From Desnuesiella massiliensis (GTDB taxonomy: Bacteria > Bacillota > Clostridia > Clostridiales > Clostridiaceae), in contig NZ_LN879456.1 in NCBI RefSeq assembly GCF_001403615.1, positions 1,240,001 through 1,304,000 on the forward strand: 64,000 nt of DNA, written 5' to 3'. Both the position numbers and the translations under genes were made by a program. Positions 1 through 9,512 of the stretch are shown piece after piece. The first letter of the stretch is position 1. The number at the start of each line of letters is the position of its first letter. The notes under the pieces are model-generated. The model was not told the DNA's origin. It did no database searches and worked only from the letters and a program-made list of their open reading frames with translations.

Positions 1-1915
1 GATCATCAATTTCTAATGCTACTGCTTCAAGTGTTTCAAGTAATTTATTATTTATAACATCATATCTTTCAATGTATGATTGCTCCAGCTCAAAGTTAAC
101 AATGCCTTTCTTAACCATAATTGGTTTGAATTTTATTGTAGAACTGTATCCTATACTTATTTTAGGTGCAGAAATAGCGAATTTCTTTAACTTATTTATT
201 TTTTCAATAAATTCATCTTTTTTCAGTATTGGAGTTTTAGTAATTTTTGCTTTATCTTTAGTCTTTGAGAGTTCTTCAAAGGCTTCTTTTGAATTTTCAT
301 CTATCTTCTCTTCAACAGTCTTTTCTAGTTCAAATAATGTCATCTGCTGTATATCGGAGTTATCCTTTGCTTTTACTTCTTTTGCATATGTTTTTAAGTA
401 TCCTTTATACAGGTCTTCCTGTATTCTAAGATCACTTATATCCTGAAAGGATTTCATATCAGTATAACTTATTGCTTTTTCAAATAATTCTAACTGCATA
501 TTATTAAGCTCTGGTTCTATTTCCACTGTTTCTGTTTGCTCTATGTCTTCTTCATCTAGGTTACGATTCTTATATACTGGATTTGATTTTACTTCATCAA
601 TTAATTCTCTATAATGCTCATGTGCTACTATATCCAATGTATCCAATTCTTCTTGTCCAGTTATTTTCCCAAAAGGTAAACGTAATCCCCTTCCTATCGT
701 CTGCAATGTCAATATTTCACTTTTTGCAGCATTTAAAGGAATAATCGTAAATAAGTTATTAACATCCCAACCTTCCTTAAGCTTGTATACATGTAAAACT
801 ATTTCAATAGGATTGGTATTCTCTTCTATAGTTAATAGCTTTTTTATATTATCTTCAGTTTCTACACTACCTGTTTTAGAATGTATTTCTATAACTTTAC
901 CCTTATACTTTCCATCAAAAAAGGAATCAGAATCTATTAACTGTCTTATTTCCATAGCATGGTTTGTATCTTTACATGATATCAAAACTATAGGTTTTAC
1001 TTGAGGTAATCCATTTTCACTACAGTATTTATAAACTGTGGCTTTTCTATGCTCATGCAGCTTAATACCATCCTTTATTTTCATTTCTTCAATATCTTTT
1101 TCAGTAAAACCTGCTGTATTTGTTCTTCCCATAACTACAGGTATTTTAAGAAATTTTCCTGCTCCCTCTGCTAATCCATAGCTGTAAATAATATTTTTAT
1201 TTGTTGATTTCGGTGTAGCTGTAAACTCCAATCCTAATATTGGTTTCAAATAATCTATAGCTTTCATAGATGCAGGAGCATAATACCTATGTGCCTCATC
1301 CATACAAATTACTAAATCGTCAAAACTAGCAAGTACTTCCGCAAAGGACTTTCCTAATGCTTCTTGGAACTCGTGGAACTTAAATTGTACATCTCCTCTA
1401 TTAAATATTTTTCCAATGTTAAAAATAAATATTTGAATCTCTGAAGAATTATCAATTTCTATCTCGCCTTGAACATATTTCACTGGATAGGATAAATAAT
1501 TCTCACCATCATATACCTTAGGTCTTCCCATTTCTGCTTCTAATCCCTTAAACATATATTTAGGATGGTGCGGCATTACTTCCTTACGCAGTTTATCATA
1601 TATTGTATTCCCTGGAGCCAATATAAAAAAGTGCTTGTAGCCTTTAGTTTTATATAAATAATATATAGAAGCCCCCATTAATCTTGTCTTACCAATACCA
1701 GTTGTCATTTCAAAACAGAAAGAAGGGAAGCTAAGCGTATCATCTATATTTATTTTAGATCCCATTTGACAATTTTCAGTAGCAATTTCTTCCGCCTGTT
1801 CTTTAGAATAGGTTTTATAATCAATTTTAGAACATATATTATCTAAAATTTTAAGAGCTTCAAATTGAGGTTCTCTAAGGCTCATTGCCCAATTTAATTT
1901 ATCAACAATACTCAT
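1..1915 (-). CDS. res: Type III restriction enzyme, Res subunit (3' end outside window)
   Basis: This is the helicase/endonuclease subunit of a Type III restriction system, which translocates on DNA and cuts when partnered with Mod. The minus-strand frame is open from an ATG at 1915 to the window edge (about 638 codons). It shows a Walker A motif TGIGKT (about residues 72-77), a DEAH box in CMDEAHRYYAP (about 206), a helicase motif III-like EFTATP, and motif VI QTIGRGLRLP (about 408), in the usual order. The C-terminal nuclease domain must lie beyond position 1, so nuclease integrity cannot be judged. The start lies 2 bases beyond the mod stop codon, so the two are translationally coupled. 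The assignment as Res rests on the motif set and on the adjacent Mod. Confidence 0.9.
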   Translation of the reverse strand, partial: MSIVDKLNWAMSLREPQFEALKILDNICSKIDYKTYSKEQAEEIATENCQMGSKINIDDTLSFPSFCFEMTTGIGKTRLMGASIYYLYKTKGYKHFFILAPGNTIYDKLRKEVMPHHPKYMFKGLEAEMGRPKVYDGENYLSYPVKYVQGEIEIDNSSEIQIFIFNIGKIFNRGDVQFKFHEFQEALGKSFAEVLASFDDLVICMDEAHRYYAPASMKAIDYLKPILGLEFTATPKSTNKNIIYSYGLAEGAGKFLKIPVVMGRTNTAGFTEKDIEEMKIKDGIKLHEHRKATVYKYCSENGLPQVKPIVLISCKDTNHAMEIRQLIDSDSFFDGKYKGKVIEIHSKTGSVETEDNIKKLLTIEENTNPIEIVLHVYKLKEGWDVNNLFTIIPLNAAKSEILTLQTIGRGLRLPFGKITGQEELDTLDIVAHEHYRELIDEVKSNPVYKNRNLDEEDIEQTETVEIEPELNNMQLELFEKAISYTDMKSFQDISDLRIQEDLYKGYLKTYAKEVKAKDNSDIQQMTLFELEKTVEEKIDENSKEAFEELSKTKDKAKITKTPILKKDEFIEKINKLKKFAISAPKISIGYSSTIKFKPIMVKKGIVNFELEQSYIERYDVINNKLLETLEAVALEIDD

Positions 1916-1916
1916 T

Positions 1917-3437
1917 TTACATTCCCTCGCTTTCAAAGGAACACTTATTTAAAAGGTCTTTTGGTATTTTCTTTATCTCAACGTTATCTGGCAGATTAAT
2001 ATCTGATTGCATTTTAGTACAATATATTAACAAAGATTGTCTTTCTTCCAACTCATTAACAAGAGAGAATACATATTTACTATTAACAAATTCATTAGTT
2101 ACATGAATAAATCTATTTTCAGAAGATTTCCCATGAAAATTTCCAATTGGTTTATATTTAAATCCTTCTATTTTGCATATTGCCTCAGCCATCATGTCAA
2201 AAGTATAAGATGGATTTATACTATAAATTGGCAACTTAGAGTTTTTAATAAGTAATGGTTCTGCAAGTTCATAAAATTTAAAACCTCCTCCACCTTGCCA
2301 ATTTACTGCTTTGGATATGCCTCCTTGTTCACCGTCAATAACTGCTTTAAGTCTTGGGATACAACACGAATAACAATGTTCTCCCAATTCAACTCCTATC
2401 CATTTTCTTCTCATTTTATGAGCTACTGCCGCTGTAGTCCCTGAACCTAAAAATGAATCTAAAACATAATCATCAGGTTTAGTTGAAATTTCTAGTATTT
2501 TTTTTATCAATCTCTCTGGCTTAGGTGTTGAAAATAACTCTGCTGTTGGTGTATCTGGGAAAATCTTTTTCAGTTCATATTTTGCTTGTCTATTATGACC
2601 AGTCTCCTCTAAATCAACCCATAAGGTTGATGGTGGTAATCCTTTTTGTTCATACAAATAAGTTCTTCTTTTTATATTTGTATAATCACTATTAAATCTA
2701 ATTTCCCCAGTTTTCATTTTTTCTTCAAGTGTTTCCTTTGACCATCTCCACCCATTAGATGGTGGTGATATAACATTCCCATTAGGTGCTATAATATCAT
2801 ATTTCAAGTTAGGTCTTGGCTTAGGTGACGAAATAGGATTTCCATCAAACCATGGACCTCTTGGATCATTATCCGGATTTGAATAATGCCCCATCTGTGA
2901 TTCACTTCTATCAATTTTATTTGAAACCCACTCTTCTGATTTTGAATATACCAAAATATAGTTATGATCTAGAGAAAACTTCTTAGCATCGTTGTTACTA
3001 TTATCGGATGAACGCCAAATTATTGTGGAAACAAATCTTTCCCTACCAAAAATTTCATCACACAAAACTTTTAAATAATGAACTTCATTATCATCCACAC
3101 ATATAAAAATGCTACCATCTTCATGCAGCAGCTCATAAAACAATTCTATTCTATTTTTCATTAAATTTAGCCAAATAGAGTGTTCTATACCATCATCATA
3201 ATCATGAAATGCTTGCTTTGTATTATATGGTGGATCTATAAAAATACATTTTATCTTTCCTGCATAATCCTGTTCTAAAGCCTTTAAAGCTATAAGGTTA
3301 TCTCCATGTATTAGCATATTTTCAGTATTAGGATCACCATAGGATTTTGACTTATCTTCTATTAATATTCTTGGTTCTATCTTTTTCTCTTCATATTTTC
3401 CTACCCAAGTTAACTCAAGTTTACCTTGTTTTAGCAT
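1917..3437 (-). CDS. mod: Type III modification methyltransferase, Mod subunit
   Basis: This is an adenine-specific DNA methyltransferase and the specificity subunit of the Type III system. The catalytic DPPY motif (FIDPPYNT, about residues 68-71) comes before the SAM-binding motif DSFLGSGTT (about 330), the beta-class order typical of Mod. The ATG at 3437 is chosen because GGAGG lies 8 bases upstream; an in-frame start at 3455 has no such site. At about 506 residues it is somewhat short for Mod but complete. The gene begins 14 bases after the SNF2 helicase stop and is followed directly by res, so mod and res form one transcription unit. The target-recognition region between the two motifs is not recognisable by eye. 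Confidence 0.92.
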   Translation of the reverse strand: MLKQGKLELTWVGKYEEKKIEPRILIEDKSKSYGDPNTENMLIHGDNLIALKALEQDYAGKIKCIFIDPPYNTKQAFHDYDDGIEHSIWLNLMKNRIELFYELLHEDGSIFICVDDNEVHYLKVLCDEIFGRERFVSTIIWRSSDNSNNDAKKFSLDHNYILVYSKSEEWVSNKIDRSESQMGHYSNPDNDPRGPWFDGNPISSPKPRPNLKYDIIAPNGNVISPPSNGWRWSKETLEEKMKTGEIRFNSDYTNIKRRTYLYEQKGLPPSTLWVDLEETGHNRQAKYELKKIFPDTPTAELFSTPKPERLIKKILEISTKPDDYVLDSFLGSGTTAAVAHKMRRKWIGVELGEHCYSCCIPRLKAVIDGEQGGISKAVNWQGGGGFKFYELAEPLLIKNSKLPIYSINPSYTFDMMAEAICKIEGFKYKPIGNFHGKSSENRFIHVTNEFVNSKYVFSLVNELEERQSLLIYCTKMQSDINLPDNVEIKKIPKDLLNKCSFESEGM

Positions 3438-3451
3438 TATTGTTCCTCCGT

Positions 3452-6061
3452 TCAAAACTTTAGTATTAATCTAACTATCAAATAAGGATTTATATCAAAC
3501 TGTTTCTTAAAATCTTCTTTAAGCTTACTTGCTTCATCCTCTATTTCCTGAATAGCTTCATGATATTTTATAATAATATTGTTACGTTCTTTTTCTCTTT
3601 CTTCTGCTTTCTTTTTATAATCTATTTTTTCTTTAAAAACTTTAGTTGCAGCACACTGCTCCATAATTTCTTGTATTTCAGATGTTATAGCTTCTATTTC
3701 TAAATTAAACTGCTCTTTTCTAATTTCTGCCCAGTTATTTATTTTAACATTATTATACTGAATTAACTTTTGGTATTGAGCATAATAATTTAGAGTTAAT
3801 TCTTTATACATGCTATTACCGCACTTATCTACTTCTTTCTCTTTTATATTTATCTTTTCTGCTGTATTTTCATAAATGTTTTGAATTATATCAATTATAC
3901 TCTTTTCATCTAAATTAATCTTATTATTATTTTCATCAAAAACACTTAATACTGGATATATAAGTTTTTCATTATTATAAAAACCACCTATGAAAATATA
4001 TCCATGACTTAAATTATATTTATTTAAAATGTCACTTTTTACTTTGAAAGCAGCTGGCAAACCTATTTTACTGTTTGGCTTCTGTACATTTTCCCAAGCT
4101 ACATTTTCATCCAAATAGTTAAATATTTCTGATAAAAATCTTTTATAATAGCCACTTTTATTATTTTCTTTTTCCTCAACAAGTAATGTTTTTAATTCTT
4201 TGAACCTAGTATTTCTTTTCCTATCAAAGTCCTTTTCAAGAGCTTTAAATTCTTTATTAAATTCACCTATACTATCACAGCTTTGATATATCTGTAATAT
4301 CCTTTTTTCAAAATTCATACCTGATTCTAATAATCCAAGTGCTTGATCAGATGCACCAAACACTCCTTCAAACAACATAAACTTTTGCGATAAAATTTCA
4401 TAAACTCTTCTATCTGCTAAATTTTCTGTATTTAATAAATTAATTACTATTGTATCGTTTTTTTGACCATATCTATGACATCTACCTATCCGCTGTTCTA
4501 TTTTTTGTGGGTTCCAAGGCAAGTCATAATTTATAACAGTATTACAAAATTGTAGATTTAAACCTTCTGAACCTGCATCAGTAAGCAAAAGAATTTTACA
4601 ATTGCTTTTAAAATAATCAACTATAGCATGTTTTACTTCTACGTTTCTACTACCAAATACCTTTCCAAAATTTTTCGCCTTCCATGCTCTGTAAATATCT
4701 CCAGTATGTTTATCCGATGTAGTTCCATTAAAAACCAAAACTTCATTCTCATATCCATTTTTAATAAGTTCATTAAAAAGATACTCTTGGGTTCTAACAG
4801 ATTCTGTGAACACAACCACTTTCTCATCTATTTTTAGCTCATTTTGCCTTTTAAATGCAATAGATAATGCTTTAAACAATGCAGTTGCCTTTGCATTTTT
4901 ATCTATATCTCTAGCTAATTTTACAATGTTATCAACTATATCTATTTCATGCTGAATAAATTCATTTACTTTTTCCTTATCATATAACTCAGCAATTTTA
5001 TTTTCTTCCTCATCTTCATTATCATCATCCAAATAAGAGAAAAAATAATCAAGTCCTTTATCTACGCTTTCAATTCTTGTGCTTTCTTTTAATAATTTAA
5101 GTCTTTCCTTTAATACTTCAAAAGTTTCTGCAACTGCATGACTTGATGAGGCTAATAATTTTCTTACAACCACTGTAATTAAAGTTCTATTTGAAGACGG
5201 AATTGAGTACAAGATTTCCCTCTTCAAATAATCATTAACCATCTTATATAATATAGCTTCTGAAGGTGATAATTTAAAATCAACGGTTACACAAATTCTT
5301 TCTTTAAAAGATAAATAATCTGCTACATCTTTTCTTAAAGTTCTATGTATAACTTGGTTTATTTGTTTCTTTAATTCTTCATAGTTTTTATCCTTCAAAT
5401 ATCTTTTTCCATATATCTGTTTATCAAAAAATATTTTCTCATCTATAAAATAAACTAATCCATATAAGTCTAATAAGTTATTTTGAATAGGGGTTGCAGT
5501 AAGGAGAATTTTAGGAATTCCTTTTGTTAATTGATATAAATTTTTTGATGTCTTTGTCCCTGATTTATGAACATTTCTTAATTTATGTGCTTCATCAAAT
5601 ACAATAAAATCCCATGCTGTCTTACTGAATATATCATTCCTTTTAGAAGCATAATTATAAGAACATATTATTACTGCAACATTTTCATTCTCCGAATCGA
5701 CCTTTTCATAATATTCATCCATATTATAGCTATCAACAATTGTGGAATATATATTAAATTTTTCTTCAAGTTCTATTTGCCATTGTTTTCTAAGATTTGA
5801 TGGCATAATCAATAACACTCTTTTACCACCATTTTGAATAACATATTTTAATACAAGACCTGCTTCTATAGTCTTACCTAGCCCAACTTCATCCGCAAGT
5901 ATAATACCTCCAGTTTTTAAAGAAGATACTGCTGAGCAAAAAGCTTCTACTTGATGTGGATTAACATCAATATTAGAACCTATTAAACAACTATATGGAT
6001 TGTTTTTCAAAAACTCCTTTTTTATACTTGCATAATGTTGTATAAAAATATTATCTCCCAT
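3452..6061 (-). CDS. SNF2-family DEAH helicase associated with the restriction island
   Basis: An 869-residue SNF2/RapA-like DNA-dependent ATPase. It carries Walker A in DEVGLGKTIEAG (about residues 57-64), a DEAH box in VFDEAHKLRN (about 155), the TATPIQN motif, and motif VI QRIGRCHRYGQ (about 525). The C-terminal ~300 residues are lysine/glutamate-rich and look coiled-coil, with no recognised nuclease. The start follows a GGGGG ribosome site. It lies between a cytosine methyltransferase and Mod on the same strand with gaps of 24 and 14 bases, so it is probably a working part of the same defence operon, perhaps remodelling or translocating DNA for the Mod/Res pair. That role is inferred from position only. 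Confidence 0.9.
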   Translation of the reverse strand: MGDNIFIQHYASIKKEFLKNNPYSCLIGSNIDVNPHQVEAFCSAVSSLKTGGIILADEVGLGKTIEAGLVLKYVIQNGGKRVLLIMPSNLRKQWQIELEEKFNIYSTIVDSYNMDEYYEKVDSENENVAVIICSYNYASKRNDIFSKTAWDFIVFDEAHKLRNVHKSGTKTSKNLYQLTKGIPKILLTATPIQNNLLDLYGLVYFIDEKIFFDKQIYGKRYLKDKNYEELKKQINQVIHRTLRKDVADYLSFKERICVTVDFKLSPSEAILYKMVNDYLKREILYSIPSSNRTLITVVVRKLLASSSHAVAETFEVLKERLKLLKESTRIESVDKGLDYFFSYLDDDNEDEEENKIAELYDKEKVNEFIQHEIDIVDNIVKLARDIDKNAKATALFKALSIAFKRQNELKIDEKVVVFTESVRTQEYLFNELIKNGYENEVLVFNGTTSDKHTGDIYRAWKAKNFGKVFGSRNVEVKHAIVDYFKSNCKILLLTDAGSEGLNLQFCNTVINYDLPWNPQKIEQRIGRCHRYGQKNDTIVINLLNTENLADRRVYEILSQKFMLFEGVFGASDQALGLLESGMNFEKRILQIYQSCDSIGEFNKEFKALEKDFDRKRNTRFKELKTLLVEEKENNKSGYYKRFLSEIFNYLDENVAWENVQKPNSKIGLPAAFKVKSDILNKYNLSHGYIFIGGFYNNEKLIYPVLSVFDENNNKINLDEKSIIDIIQNIYENTAEKINIKEKEVDKCGNSMYKELTLNYYAQYQKLIQYNNVKINNWAEIRKEQFNLEIEAITSEIQEIMEQCAATKVFKEKIDYKKKAEEREKERNNIIIKYHEAIQEIEDEASKLKEDFKKQFDINPYLIVRLILKF

Positions 6062-6085
6062 AATTCTAATTCCCCCAAAATAACG

Positions 6086-7312
6086 TTACTCTAACATTTC
6101 CCTAATCTTTTCTGCAATACCTTTTGCCATTAATGGTGGAACTGCATTGCCTATCTGAACAAATTTTGCAGTTCTAGGGCCTTCAAAATAATAATTGTCA
6201 GGAAAAGATTGTACTCTAGCTGCTTCTCTGACTGATAAAGAACGACATTGATTAGCATCTGGATGAATGAAATAATGTCCATCCTTTGAAATATGTGCCA
6301 TCATTGTTTGTGCACTTTCTATATCTCCTGCTACTACTTTGAATCTATCTAAAAATGCTTCTTTATTCTTATGAGTACATAGCTCTTCTGGCAAATCTGT
6401 ATATTTTAATCTTCTATGTCCATCATTCCAAGCATTAATAGCCAATCTATATATTTTTCTATCTCTTTCATTATGGTTTCTGCACATATGATGAGTTAAA
6501 ATATCATTTTTCTTTCTTATACCACTCCATCTTAAATATTTATTTATAGGCTCTACGTATTCATTAATCTCTTCCCCTGGATTTAATGGACTTAAATCGC
6601 TTAGAATATCATTTACTATTGCATTAATTTTAATAGGCTGAAAATCTGGATATCTTAATCCGCTTCCTTTTCTCCAACCAATAATAATGATTCTTCTTCT
6701 ATTTTGTAACACCCCAAAATCACTAGCATTTAATGGTCTTGCTTCTACTTCATATCCAACCCTTTTCATAAAAGCGATAATGTTTTTAAAGGTTTTTCCA
6801 CCTTTGGCTGTAAGTATTCCTGGTACATTTTCAAACACGAACATATCTGGTTGATATTTATTTAAAAATTTCACGTATTGTTTATACAAATAATTTCTAG
6901 GATCATCTTCCATGTTATTTTCGTCTCTCGACCTACCTACAAGGGAATATGCTTGACATGGTGGGCCACCAATAATAACATCAATTTTATTAATTTGTTT
7001 TTCACGAATTATGTTGTCAATATTGTTAAATATATTCTCAATGGATTTATCTGATATTTCTTCATTCATAACTGTTGATAGTAGCTCATTTGGTACTGAA
7101 CTATATAATTCCTCTTGAGAAATCTCCCCTCTGAGATATCTATAATACATGTTTATCCTTCTATGTTCTTTTAAATAATAATAGCATGTTCTTGTTTTCA
7201 ATGTTAATGATGCATATTCATTCATCTCTATATGTGCAATAGGGTTAAAGCCTGCTGAGACAAATCCATCTGAAAGTCCTCCTGCTCCTGCGAATAAGTC
7301 AATAAAATTCAT
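6086..7312 (-). CDS. DNA (cytosine-5) methyltransferase
   Basis: A 408-residue C5-cytosine methyltransferase that transfers a methyl group from SAM to C5 of cytosine. Motif I is FIDLFAGAGG at the N-terminus, motif IV is GGPPCQAYS with the catalytic Cys (about residue 119), motif VI is FENVPG, motif VIII contains QNRRR, and motif X is QIGNAVPP near the C-terminus. All key motifs are present, so it should be active. It is the first large gene of the leftward restriction operon and overlaps nothing. A cytosine methylase next to an adenine-methylating Type III pair is unusual; it may protect the island's DNA at a second sequence or belong to a composite system. Confidence 0.93.
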   Translation of the reverse strand: MNFIDLFAGAGGLSDGFVSAGFNPIAHIEMNEYASLTLKTRTCYYYLKEHRRINMYYRYLRGEISQEELYSSVPNELLSTVMNEEISDKSIENIFNNIDNIIREKQINKIDVIIGGPPCQAYSLVGRSRDENNMEDDPRNYLYKQYVKFLNKYQPDMFVFENVPGILTAKGGKTFKNIIAFMKRVGYEVEARPLNASDFGVLQNRRRIIIIGWRKGSGLRYPDFQPIKINAIVNDILSDLSPLNPGEEINEYVEPINKYLRWSGIRKKNDILTHHMCRNHNERDRKIYRLAINAWNDGHRRLKYTDLPEELCTHKNKEAFLDRFKVVAGDIESAQTMMAHISKDGHYFIHPDANQCRSLSVREAARVQSFPDNYYFEGPRTAKFVQIGNAVPPLMAKGIAEKIREMLE

Positions 7313-7341
7313 ATATTAATTTCATCCTGCTTTCTAAATAT

Positions 7342-7530
7342 TTATTCTTTTTTATATTTCCCTGATATAATACGTGCATCAGATGGCTTTTCAGCATTTT
7401 CTGGAATTGCCCATACAGATGCGTGTTTTGTAGCTCCTTTGATTCTTCCCTCTGCACATAATGCTTGTACTCTTCTTATAGTAATATTCCATTTTTTAGC
7501 TGCATCCTGAACTGTAATGTATCCCTTCAT
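7342..7530 (-). CDS. Small helix-turn-helix DNA-binding protein
   Basis: A 62-residue protein with an N-terminal winged-helix/excisionase-like HTH (VQDAAKKWNITIRRVQALCAEGRI), followed by a basic tail. The ATG at 7530 is chosen because GAGGTG lies just upstream; the longer frame to 7569 has no such site. It lies 29 bases before the cytosine methyltransferase on the same strand, the position of a controller protein in many restriction operons. Alternatively it is a mobile-element excisionase-type protein captured with the island. Which of the two cannot be settled here. Confidence 0.7.
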   Translation of the reverse strand: MKGYITVQDAAKKWNITIRRVQALCAEGRIKGATKHASVWAIPENAEKPSDARIISGKYKKE

Positions 7531-7725
7531 ATTGCACCTCGTTAATTTGAAAATTATATAATATCCCACTTTTTATTTTATTCGCTTTAACGTAGAATTA
7601 CAATAAATTTAGATGCATTATTTTATATTTCACCATATATTTACATGATATCTTATATATTTATTTTACTAATTGACAAGTTATACTTATCTTTCAATAT
7701 CCCTATAAACCTTATATTGTATAGT

Positions 7726-8343
7726 TCATGGAGGGTACAAATTGTCGCTCTCCCCATGACATAGTGAACTTAATGCTGACATGATTGTAATCGGCTTTCT
7801 TTTTTTACCTATTTCATAGAAAATACTAGGGTGACAATTATATTTATTTACAAGATTTGCTTTATTCGAAGGAACGCCCATTGAAACATCTACTATATAC
7901 GTTTTTTCTTTCTTTGTTTCATTTTCTATAACATCTTTTTCTTCTTCATAATCCTCAAAATTAACTACTTCAATATTCTCTATATTGCTTATTTCTTCTT
8001 TCACTTCAATATCTTTTAGCTTTTCTTCATCTAACTTATTTTCATTAGCATTAGGTTTAATATTATTATTTTCAGGCTTTATTTGAAGTCTATATAGATT
8101 AGAACTTTGTCCCCCATTATCCCTATATCTTTCTTCTTTAATAATGAATCCTTCTTCTACAAGAATATTCATGTTTCTTTGTATAGTTCTTTCTGATACT
8201 CCGCAGTCACTGGCTATAGTTTTTACAGAAGGAAAGCAGGTTCCTTCTGCATTAGCTCTATTTATAAAATAAAACATTATTTGCTTTGCTCTGCTTGGTA
8301 GATTTGATTTATATACTTTATCAAGCATTTCTCCTTTTTTCAC
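7726..8343 (-). CDS. Helix-turn-helix replication-initiator-type protein
   Basis: About 205 residues. The N-terminal ~100 residues form a winged-helix HTH (SVKTIASDCGVSERTIQRNMNILVEEGFI) of the kind found in replication-initiator-like proteins of clostridial conjugative elements. An acidic, low-complexity linker rich in Glu, Ile and Asn follows, then a short C-terminal segment. A GTG at 8343 preceded by GGAGGAG is the best start; the longer frame starts at a TTG at 8364 with no ribosome site. It lies next to a MinD/CpaE-type P-loop gene, a pairing typical of element maintenance modules. The role in replication or partition is inferred from fold type and neighbours. Confidence 0.6.
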   Translation of the reverse strand: MKKGEMLDKVYKSNLPSRAKQIMFYFINRANAEGTCFPSVKTIASDCGVSERTIQRNMNILVEEGFIIKEERYRDNGGQSSNLYRLQIKPENNNIKPNANENKLDEEKLKDIEVKEEISNIENIEVVNFEDYEEEKDVIENETKKEKTYIVDVSMGVPSNKANLVNKYNCHPSIFYEIGKKRKPITIMSALSSLCHGESDNLYPP

Positions 8344-8366
8344 AATAGCTCCTCCTCTCTTCAAGT

Positions 8367-9362
8367 TTAGGTAATAAAGTCATTAATTATTTCTTTGTAT
8401 ATATCTTCATTAATCTTTTCATCAAATAGACTTGGTGAATATTTAAGAAAATGTATATTATCCTTTCTGTTTACAAAGCTTTTTCTTATTTTAAAATTCT
8501 CTTCATTAGATACTGAAGTAAACAAAATATTATAATTAAAATCTTTTACAGAATTAGTTGTTTCATATGTTTCTATAAGCTCATAAGGCTTGCTTCCACT
8601 GCATAAAATTTTAATATTACAGCTTTTAAATATTGCTATATTTCCTTTGTTTAAGCTTCCTAAATCAAAGATTTGATAGTTTACATCATTAGGAAATTGC
8701 TTATTAGGATAGTATTCAACTCCTTTGTATCTATAATAATTTTCTACCTTTAAAAATTCATAATAAGCAGCTATTTCTTTTAAATGCCCACTGTCATTAG
8801 CTTCTGTATAACTTACCTTAGCTCCAATATTAAATAAAAATCTTGCCATATTAAAAGCAGTTGTAGTTGTACCAACTCTTGATGATACTCCCGCAACTGC
8901 TATTTTTATATTTTTATAATTAAATGTATACTGATTTCCATGAATTTCTTTTATATTCCAATCTTCCTCTGTCTTTCCTATATTGCTTAAACATTTTAAT
9001 ATTTCATCTTTAATCTCTTGTATTTCTTTAGAAATTATAACGTTGTAGATTTTTTCTTCTATAAGGTTTGATATTATTTTGTCTTCTCTTTTTAATCCTT
9101 CAGCAAAGATTATTATTCTTGAATCATACATGGCTTTAAAGGCTGTTATTGCTTCAATTATTTCATTTTCGGTATCTTTAAGAGCTTTTAAATCTATAGC
9201 AAAATAAGAGTAGTGACTTAAATTTCTCATATCATGAATTACAAATTTTTTTAAATAAAATTCTCCTGAAAGCTTTTTAATTACCATACCTTTTTCCTTA
9301 GATAAAAAATCAAATAATCCTATATTTTCATTGCTTGATAGATACAAAAGCACTGCTCTCAC
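8367..9362 (-). CDS. P-loop (MinD/CpaE-like) ATPase-type protein of the conjugative element
   Basis: A 331-residue protein. The N-terminal ~130 residues look like a receiver-type alpha/beta domain (strand-rich, RIIIFAEG). A MinD/ParA-like P-loop domain follows, with a deviant Walker A GVSSRVGTTTTAFNMAR (about residues 158-174) that lacks the usual GK(T/S) lysine arrangement. That domain order resembles CpaE/TadZ proteins. The track start is a GTG at 9362; an in-frame GTG three codons later has better spacing from AGGGG and may be the true start. It overlaps the 3' end of the small membrane-protein gene. Nucleotide hydrolysis is doubtful given the altered P-loop. Confidence 0.6.
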   Translation of the reverse strand: MRAVLLYLSSNENIGLFDFLSKEKGMVIKKLSGEFYLKKFVIHDMRNLSHYSYFAIDLKALKDTENEIIEAITAFKAMYDSRIIIFAEGLKREDKIISNLIEEKIYNVIISKEIQEIKDEILKCLSNIGKTEEDWNIKEIHGNQYTFNYKNIKIAVAGVSSRVGTTTTAFNMARFLFNIGAKVSYTEANDSGHLKEIAAYYEFLKVENYYRYKGVEYYPNKQFPNDVNYQIFDLGSLNKGNIAIFKSCNIKILCSGSKPYELIETYETTNSVKDFNYNILFTSVSNEENFKIRKSFVNRKDNIHFLKYSPSLFDEKINEDIYKEIINDFIT

Positions 9363-9492
9363 CCCTTGCCACTTTATAGTCTGCTGGTACGTCTATAGGT
9401 TTGTGATTAGGTTTATAAGTAAATAGTAAAATAAACCCTATAACCACAATTACAATATATATAAATAGCTCTATTAATAACTTCTTTTTCAA
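9328..9492 (-). CDS. Small single-pass membrane protein
   Basis: A 54-codon frame starting at a TTG at 9492 with GGGGTAG upstream. It has three lysines, then a strongly hydrophobic helix of about 20 residues (LLIELFIYIVIVVIGFILLF) and a short polar tail. It overlaps the next gene by 35 bases in another frame. Position between a C39 peptidase and a CpaE-like gene suggests an accessory membrane component of the element. Nothing further can be assigned. Confidence 0.5.
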   Translation of the reverse strand: MKKKLLIELFIYIVIVVIGFILLFTYKPNHKPIDVPADYKVARGESSAFVSIKQ

Positions 9493-9512
9493 AGTACTCT
9501 ACCCCTTTCTAT

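Noticed and set aside
1..7312. DISARM defence system
   Set aside because: SNF2 helicase and methylases are present, but drmA, drmB (DUF1998) and drmC (phospholipase D) are not; the Mod/Res pair identifies a Type III system instead.
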